This document shows positions 5,466 through 9,690 of a stretch of DNA of 9,690 bases, piece by piece. Position 1 is the stretch's first letter; each line of letters opens with the position of its first letter. Where the stretch lies: the NCBI GenBank assembly GCA_026692885.1, contig JAPLNJ010000425.1:1-9690 (forward strand), read 5' to 3'. The stretch is from Planctomycetota bacterium. GTDB lineage: Bacteria; Planctomycetota; Planctomycetia; Pirellulales; Pirellulaceae. Below the pieces are notes generated by a model. That model saw only the letters and a list, made by a program, of their open reading frames with translations. It searched no databases and was not told the origin of the DNA. The position numbers and the translations under genes are program-made.

Positions 5466-8117
5466 ATGGCGCGCATTACGCTGCTCGGTGTCGTTCTGGC
5501 GGCGGCGTTGTGGTCCGCCGGCTTGGCGGCCCAAGAGGTGAAGCCTGCCCCACCACGCAAGCCGGCGGACGTGCTGAAGGAAGCCGATGGCACGGAGTTC
5601 CGCTTCGCCTACTATCCGTCGCACCAGCGGGTGCGGTTCCTCGTGCTGACACCACCACCGCAGTATGAGAAGTGGGAACTGAAACTTACAGCGGCGGGGC
5701 AAGCTGCCGGGCTCGCGCAGGCCAGCGACCGTCTGCCGTTTCGCTCGTGCGGCGAGACGCTGGAGGTTCCGCCGTTGGACGCGGGGAACTACGAAGTGCA
5801 GCTTTCGCTGATCACCACCGACGGCACACGGCGGGAGATCAAGCGGACGTTCGAACGCCGGTGGTTTCCGTGGGAGAACTGCTTGCTCGGCCGAGACCGC
5901 GTCGTCATTCCACCGTTTACGCCGCTGGTGGTGGACGAGGCTCAGGCCACCGTCGCCTGCGTACTCCGCCGGCATCAACTCGACGGCACCGGGTTGTGGC
6001 GGCAGGTCACCAGCCAGGATCGCGACCTGCTCGAATCGCCCCTGCGGCTGGAGATCGAATCCGGCGGCCGGACGCACATCGCCGCTGGCGATTCCGTGAC
6101 GTTCACCGACAAGGCGGCAGATTGCGTTGGCGGCCAAGCGTCCTGGACCGCCGGCCCGGTTCGAGGCCGTACGGATCTCAACTTCGAATACGACGGGCTG
6201 ATGCGGATCGCCTTGCACCTGGAACCGGCAGCGGTCCGCGTGGACGCGATGCAATTGGTTATCCCGCTGAAGACGGCCGAGACGTGGCTGATGCACCCGG
6301 TGACGGACTTGCTGCGGCACCACTACGCGGGCGGCATTCCGAACGGTCAGGGCCGACTGTGGGACTACGGCGGAAAGCTGCGCGACGTGAAGTACACGGA
6401 CACAGGCAGCCCCGCTGCCGACGGCAAGATCTGGGACTCGCGGCACGTCGCTCGGTGGCAATTGCCCGGTCCCTTCGTGCCCTATATTTGGCTGGGTGGT
6501 CCCGAACGGGGCATCTGTTGGTTCGCCGAGAATGATCGGGACTGGTCGCTCGATCCGCAGCGGCCGACGCTGGAGATTCGCCGCCAGGGCCCAACCACCA
6601 CGCTCGTGGTCCGCTTCGCGACGCGGCCGTTCGAATTGACACGTGCACGCACCATCGCGTTCGGCCTGATGGCCACACCGGCCAAGCCGATGCCCGAGAC
6701 GCCGGTGAACTTCCGCCGCTGGTGGGCCGGCAACCTGGGCGTCAGGACGACCAACACGGCCCACTTCAATTTCATGGGAGCCTGCTACTACTGGGGCGCA
6801 GCCGGCCCGTGCTTCGCCTTCTATCCGGCGTTCCAGGATTTCAGCATCTACGACGAATTCGCCCGCGTCCGCCGGACCGGCGAAGTGGATCGAGGGTACA
6901 CGGACAAGTGGCTCGAACAGTTCCGGGCTCCGGAGTTCGAACCACAGCTACCAACCTACCGGGCGCACATCAACTGGACGTTGAACTTCTTCGCCGACGG
7001 GGGCTGGCGCAGCGGCGGTGCGGCGGGTAAGACGGCTTACGCCATCCCCTACACCAATGGCCGCGCGATCAACTGGGGCCAGGAAGTTCGCACGTTTGCC
7101 GACGAGTGGAGCACGTTGGATATCGCCGATCCGCGGTGGCCCGGCGAAGAACGGTTTCTGCGTGAGCCGTCAGGCGGCTGGACGCTGAATGCCTACGGCA
7201 AGCTGGAGTCACCGCGAGAATTCTCCGGCGTCGCGTATGCCGTGGACCCGGTGCCAAGCTGGCAGGATCTGGTGCTCTTCTATCACCGGCGGATGCTCGA
7301 CACGTTCGCCGACGGCATTTACTTCGACGACTACTTTCTCGTGCCGAACTACAGTCCGTTCGGTCCCGGCTACATCGACGACGAGGGCCGGCTTCGCCCC
7401 GGCGTGAACATCCTGGGCTTCCGTGAACTGACCAAACGCATCGCCGTGATGCACCATCAATTGGGCCGCCGACCGCTGTCGTTCCTGCACATGACGAACA
7501 CGAACATCGTGCCGATGCTGTCGTTCGGCACGCTGCTCTTGGATCACGAGTGGCGCGATCAAGGGGACTACGCCACGCAGGATTTCCACGAGCGGCTGAA
7601 CCTGGACGACGACGCCAGCCTGCTGCTGGCGCAGAGCACGGGGTTCCAAAGCGGCTGCATCGGCGTGATCCACGATCTGCTCCGTGGGCCCGAGCGGGAC
7701 CGCTTGCTGCGCAGCGGGCTGGGCGTGGCGTTGACTCACGAGATGAAATTTCCGCTGTACTGGGAACCCCTCGGCCGGACCACCGCCGAGCACTTGAGCA
7801 ACTTCGGCTACGGGCTGCCGGATTGCCGCGTGTTCCGGTATTGGGATGAGTTACCGCCGGTGAAGACGAGTGGAGCCGCGGCTAAGACGCTGGTGCTCAG
7901 CCGCGGCGGCCAGGCGTTGATCATCGTCGCCAGCTACGGCCCGGCTGGCGACGTGACATTGGACCTCGACCTGGCCCGGCTCGCCCTGTCCGGCGAGTTG
8001 TCGGCGGTGAACGTCGAAACCGGCGCGGCCATCGAGCGGATTGGGGCCGGGCGGTTCAAGCTGCCGCTCGCCAGGCATGATTTCTGTCTGGTGCGAGTCT
8101 CTCCGACGAAGAAGTGA
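5466..8117 (+). CDS. Secreted glycoside-hydrolase-like protein (DUF6067 / GH123-like)
   Basis: The 883-residue product starts with a signal peptide (MARITLLGVVLAAALWSAG, likely cleaved after LAA at residue 22), so it acts outside the cytoplasm, presumably on glycans. Residues about 40-300 look beta-rich. A block at 262-300 (MQLVIPLKTAETWLMHPVTD, then LLRHHYAGGIPNGQGRLWD) resembles the N-terminal part of DUF6067 proteins. Residues about 420-780 look like a TIM-type barrel, with DGIYFDD at 616-622 and LLLDHEWRDQGDY further on. The end (about 800-880) is a beta domain of the type that closes many glycosidases (LIIVASYGPAGDVTLDLDL). GH123 enzymes remove beta-linked N-acetylgalactosamine. That substrate is not implied here, and I did not identify a catalytic pair with confidence. 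Acidic FDD is only a candidate. There are no obvious frame errors. The gene is followed by palindromic repeats and a convergent SGNH gene. Confidence 0.75.
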   Translation: MARITLLGVVLAAALWSAGLAAQEVKPAPPRKPADVLKEADGTEFRFAYYPSHQRVRFLVLTPPPQYEKWELKLTAAGQAAGLAQASDRLPFRSCGETLEVPPLDAGNYEVQLSLITTDGTRREIKRTFERRWFPWENCLLGRDRVVIPPFTPLVVDEAQATVACVLRRHQLDGTGLWRQVTSQDRDLLESPLRLEIESGGRTHIAAGDSVTFTDKAADCVGGQASWTAGPVRGRTDLNFEYDGLMRIALHLEPAAVRVDAMQLVIPLKTAETWLMHPVTDLLRHHYAGGIPNGQGRLWDYGGKLRDVKYTDTGSPAADGKIWDSRHVARWQLPGPFVPYIWLGGPERGICWFAENDRDWSLDPQRPTLEIRRQGPTTTLVVRFATRPFELTRARTIAFGLMATPAKPMPETPVNFRRWWAGNLGVRTTNTAHFNFMGACYYWGAAGPCFAFYPAFQDFSIYDEFARVRRTGEVDRGYTDKWLEQFRAPEFEPQLPTYRAHINWTLNFFADGGWRSGGAAGKTAYAIPYTNGRAINWGQEVRTFADEWSTLDIADPRWPGEERFLREPSGGWTLNAYGKLESPREFSGVAYAVDPVPSWQDLVLFYHRRMLDTFADGIYFDDYFLVPNYSPFGPGYIDDEGRLRPGVNILGFRELTKRIAVMHHQLGRRPLSFLHMTNTNIVPMLSFGTLLLDHEWRDQGDYATQDFHERLNLDDDASLLLAQSTGFQSGCIGVIHDLLRGPERDRLLRSGLGVALTHEMKFPLYWEPLGRTTAEHLSNFGYGLPDCRVFRYWDELPPVKTSGAAAKTLVLSRGGQALIIVASYGPAGDVTLDLDLARLALSGELSAVNVETGAAIERIGAGRFKLPLARHDFCLVRVSPTKK

Positions 8118-8130
8118 GTGGTGCCAGCGA

Positions 8131-8263
8131 CCTTGATCATAAGGTTGCGCATCGTAACCCGAAGCGTCAGCGAGGAAGAGCGAGGAAGAGCGGCGTTTTC
8201 CTCGCTGACGCATCGGGTTACGATAATCCGCTGCTAGCGTTTTGCGCAACGTTCCGATCAAGG
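8131..8263. repeat. Nested palindromic element 1 between convergent genes
   Basis: The outer ends are symmetric: CCTTGATC (8131-8138), five bases, GTTGCGCA (8144-8151), mirrored by TGCGCAAC (8243-8250), five bases, GATCAAGG (8256-8263). Inside is a 27-base inverted repeat with one mismatch, 8151-8177 against 8198-8224, of the type TAACCCGAAGCGTCAGCGAG, which I recall as a common planctomycete intergenic repeat. Its loop side holds a perfect 10-base tandem duplication, CGAGGAAGAG (8171-8180 and 8181-8190). It lies 13 bases past a stop codon and may end transcription. Confidence 0.7.
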
Positions 8264-8288
8264 CCTGCTAGCAGTGTCGTGATCGCCC

Positions 8289-8489
8289 CCGAGAAGCTCC
8301 CGACGTAAGTCGGTGGGAGTGTTCCCGCCCTGTGCCTAACCCGAAACCCCATATCCGACCGGCCCGACTCGTCGGCGGCCCGCCGCCGGAGGCGGCGGGC
8401 AGCCGGCGAGTCGGGAGAACTCGGTGAGGCGCCGCTGTGTTAGGAGTTGGCGGGACTGCTCTCACCGACTTACGTCGGGAGCTTCTCGG
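8289..8489. repeat. Nested palindromic element 2 between convergent genes
   Basis: The perfect 27-base outer arms are at 8289-8315 and 8463-8489 (key sequence CCCGACGTAAGTCGGTG). Weaker pairing continues inward to TAAC (8337-8340) and GTTA (8439-8442). The centre is a second, very GC-rich palindrome, 8363-8387 against 8391-8415, with 25-base arms (23 matches, one of the two differences a wobble) and a GGA loop. There is no coding content. The whole could form a cruciform, or a long RNA hairpin in either transcript. Confidence 0.75.
8363..8415. terminator. Strong GC-rich hairpin, possible bidirectional terminator
   Basis: The 25-base stem with a three-base loop at the core of the second palindromic element lies between two converging genes. 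It lacks a T-tract, so classical intrinsic termination is doubtful. A role in blocking read-through or protecting mRNA 3' ends is inference from position and stem strength. Confidence 0.35.
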
Positions 8490-8596
8490 ACGGGACCAGC
8501 TAGCAGTGACACCATTTCGCAGTGTTACGATCAAGGTTTTCGGTTGCGACTCGCTGTCGAGCGTCTCCAAGACGACATCGCGGTCTGACAAATTGG

Positions 8597-9688
8597 TCAT
8601 CCCCGCGGGCGGTCGGCAGCTGCGGAGGGGGTGTATTCCTTGAACCAGATTTCCAGCAGGCGGCCGATGATCTGACAGCCGCGGCTGTTGGCGTGCACAG
8701 CGTCGCCCATGAACCAGCCGTAGGTCTTTCCGCTGTCTTGGATATATGCCCACCAGGGACCGGTCATATCGAAAAAGGCGCATTTCTCCTCCGCCGCAAC
8801 ATGCTGCATGTGGAAGCGGAAATTGCTTGTCGTCGTGTCGATCTCGCGCGTATACGTCCGGATGTGCTCGTCGTGCAGCGCTCCGAAGACGGGCGTCAGC
8901 AGCAGCACTTCGGTATCCGGTTTCCGGGCGCGGACCTGTTGGATCACCGACCGGACGGCATCCGCGTCGCCGCGGTTGGAGATGCCGCCGATGACCAGCA
9001 GATCTGGGTTGTGTTTCAGCACGTAGTCCTGGACGCGATTGTCTTCCTGATAGTAGGTGCAGCCGGTGGAACTTCTCAGCGAAGTAATCTTGACGATCTT
9101 GCACTTCGGATAGTCGCGCATGAGCAGCAGCTCGAACGACGAGCCCGACGTATTGCCCATGATGCTGTCGCCCAAGAGCACCATGCGGAGTTCGCCGCCG
9201 TCGCGGAGCTTGCTCATTGTTCTGGGGATGTTCGCGAAGCGATCAACCGGGGGCTGGTGGACAATTGGATCCATGGCGGTGTAGATGGCGTCGATCCGCT
9301 CCAGGGTGCTCAGACCGGCGCAGGCGTCGGCGATGCTGCCGTTGAGCAAGAACCCGCCCATCCGCGCCGTCCCTGCCGAGGCGACCTTCAGGACGAGTTC
9401 GTGCTCCGCCTTTCGATCTAATCCTCTGGCCAGGGACACCGGACGCAGCGCCGGGCCGGTTGCATCTTTCGGCGCGGGGAGCTGGCGGAACGCTGCCCCA
9501 TCGATGGCGTATTCGTAGTTCGCGCTGTCCTTGTCGACGACGTCGAGAACACCGATTTCAGAACCTCGGAATTTCAGCGTCAGCGTCGCGTCGACCTCGT
9601 CGGAGACCAACAGATGGCGAAAGGGACCGATCGGACTCACCTGGCCCGGCTGCCAACTGCCAGACCGCTGGACCGGCTGATCCTCGTA
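8597..9688 (-). CDS. SGNH/GDSL-type hydrolase (5'-partial)
   Basis: This is the last 363 residues of a predicted SGNH-fold esterase or acetyl-hydrolase. The frame is open to the right edge. The GTG at 9640 is not the start, since upstream codons read on as protein (QRSGSWQPGQVSPIG). An N-terminal beta-rich domain (about 9300-9688) precedes the catalytic part. Block I is MVLLGDSIMG, with the nucleophile Ser codon at 9164-9166. Block III is VIGGISNRGD, with Asn at 8975-8977. Block V is GDAVHANS, with Asp at 8702-8704 and His at 8693-8695. The catalytic triad thus appears complete. This layout, a jelly-roll-like domain before an SGNH domain, is typical of carbohydrate esterases such as CE2-like enzymes. 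The substrate cannot be read from sequence. Export cannot be judged because the N-terminus is missing. The gene ends next to the palindromic region at 8118-8596. Confidence 0.85.
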   Translation of the reverse strand, partial: YEDQPVQRSGSWQPGQVSPIGPFRHLLVSDEVDATLTLKFRGSEIGVLDVVDKDSANYEYAIDGAAFRQLPAPKDATGPALRPVSLARGLDRKAEHELVLKVASAGTARMGGFLLNGSIADACAGLSTLERIDAIYTAMDPIVHQPPVDRFANIPRTMSKLRDGGELRMVLLGDSIMGNTSGSSFELLLMRDYPKCKIVKITSLRSSTGCTYYQEDNRVQDYVLKHNPDLLVIGGISNRGDADAVRSVIQQVRARKPDTEVLLLTPVFGALHDEHIRTYTREIDTTTSNFRFHMQHVAAEEKCAFFDMTGPWWAYIQDSGKTYGWFMGDAVHANSRGCQIIGRLLEIWFKEYTPSAAADRPRG

Positions 9689-9690
9689 AG

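Noticed and set aside
5433..6764. 443-codon antisense open frame over the glycoside-hydrolase-like gene
   Set aside because: The product is Arg/Gln/Pro-rich with no domain, while the opposite strand encodes a signal peptide and coherent protein. It is a shadow frame.
8268..9104. 278-codon minus-strand open frame overlapping the SGNH gene
   Set aside because: It is out of frame with the catalytic SGNH motifs and extends into palindromic DNA. The product is Arg/Pro-rich noise.

Overview
The window looks like chromosomal DNA from a planctomycete, probably of the Pirellulales type. This is inference from content: GC-rich coding sequence, secreted ThuA-domain, DUF6067-like and SGNH-hydrolase proteins, which planctomycetes carry in many copies, a small conserved hypothetical family, and several palindromic intergenic repeats. 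There is no rRNA, tRNA, CRISPR array, integrase or transposase gene in the window.

Layout from left to right. (1) Positions 2-2788, + strand: the C-terminal 928 residues of a large class-beta, type III Mod-like DNA methyltransferase whose true start lies off the left edge. Its presumed target-recognition region (about 650-1257) has clearly lower GC than the rest. Two palindromic repeats (1677-1748 and 2125-2170) lie inside it without breaking the frame. (2) 2973-3908, +: a secreted ThuA-domain protein. (3) 3909-4250: a non-coding space between convergent genes, filled with four hairpins inside what looks like a MITE-like structure. (4) 4251-5117, -: a 288-residue conserved hypothetical protein whose DxD, SxH and hD motifs resemble the catalytic motifs of archaeo-eukaryotic primases. 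(5) 5118-5465: a divergent intergenic region with a possible broken small membrane-protein gene. (6) 5466-8117, +: an 883-residue secreted glycoside-hydrolase-like protein (DUF6067/GH123-like). (7) 8118-8596: a second convergent intergenic space made almost wholly of two nested palindromic elements. (8) 8597 to the right edge, -: an SGNH/GDSL hydrolase with an N-terminal beta-rich domain; its start lies off the right edge.

The ThuA-like, DUF6067-like and SGNH proteins fit a polysaccharide-scavenging lifestyle, but strand changes and large gaps mean they are not one operon. The methyltransferase is a defence or epigenetic gene whose partner, if any, must lie upstream. The most striking theme is palindromic repeats: they fill both convergent intergenic regions and have also entered the methyltransferase reading frame. 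The most promising uncharacterised protein is the primase-like hypothetical at 4251-5117.
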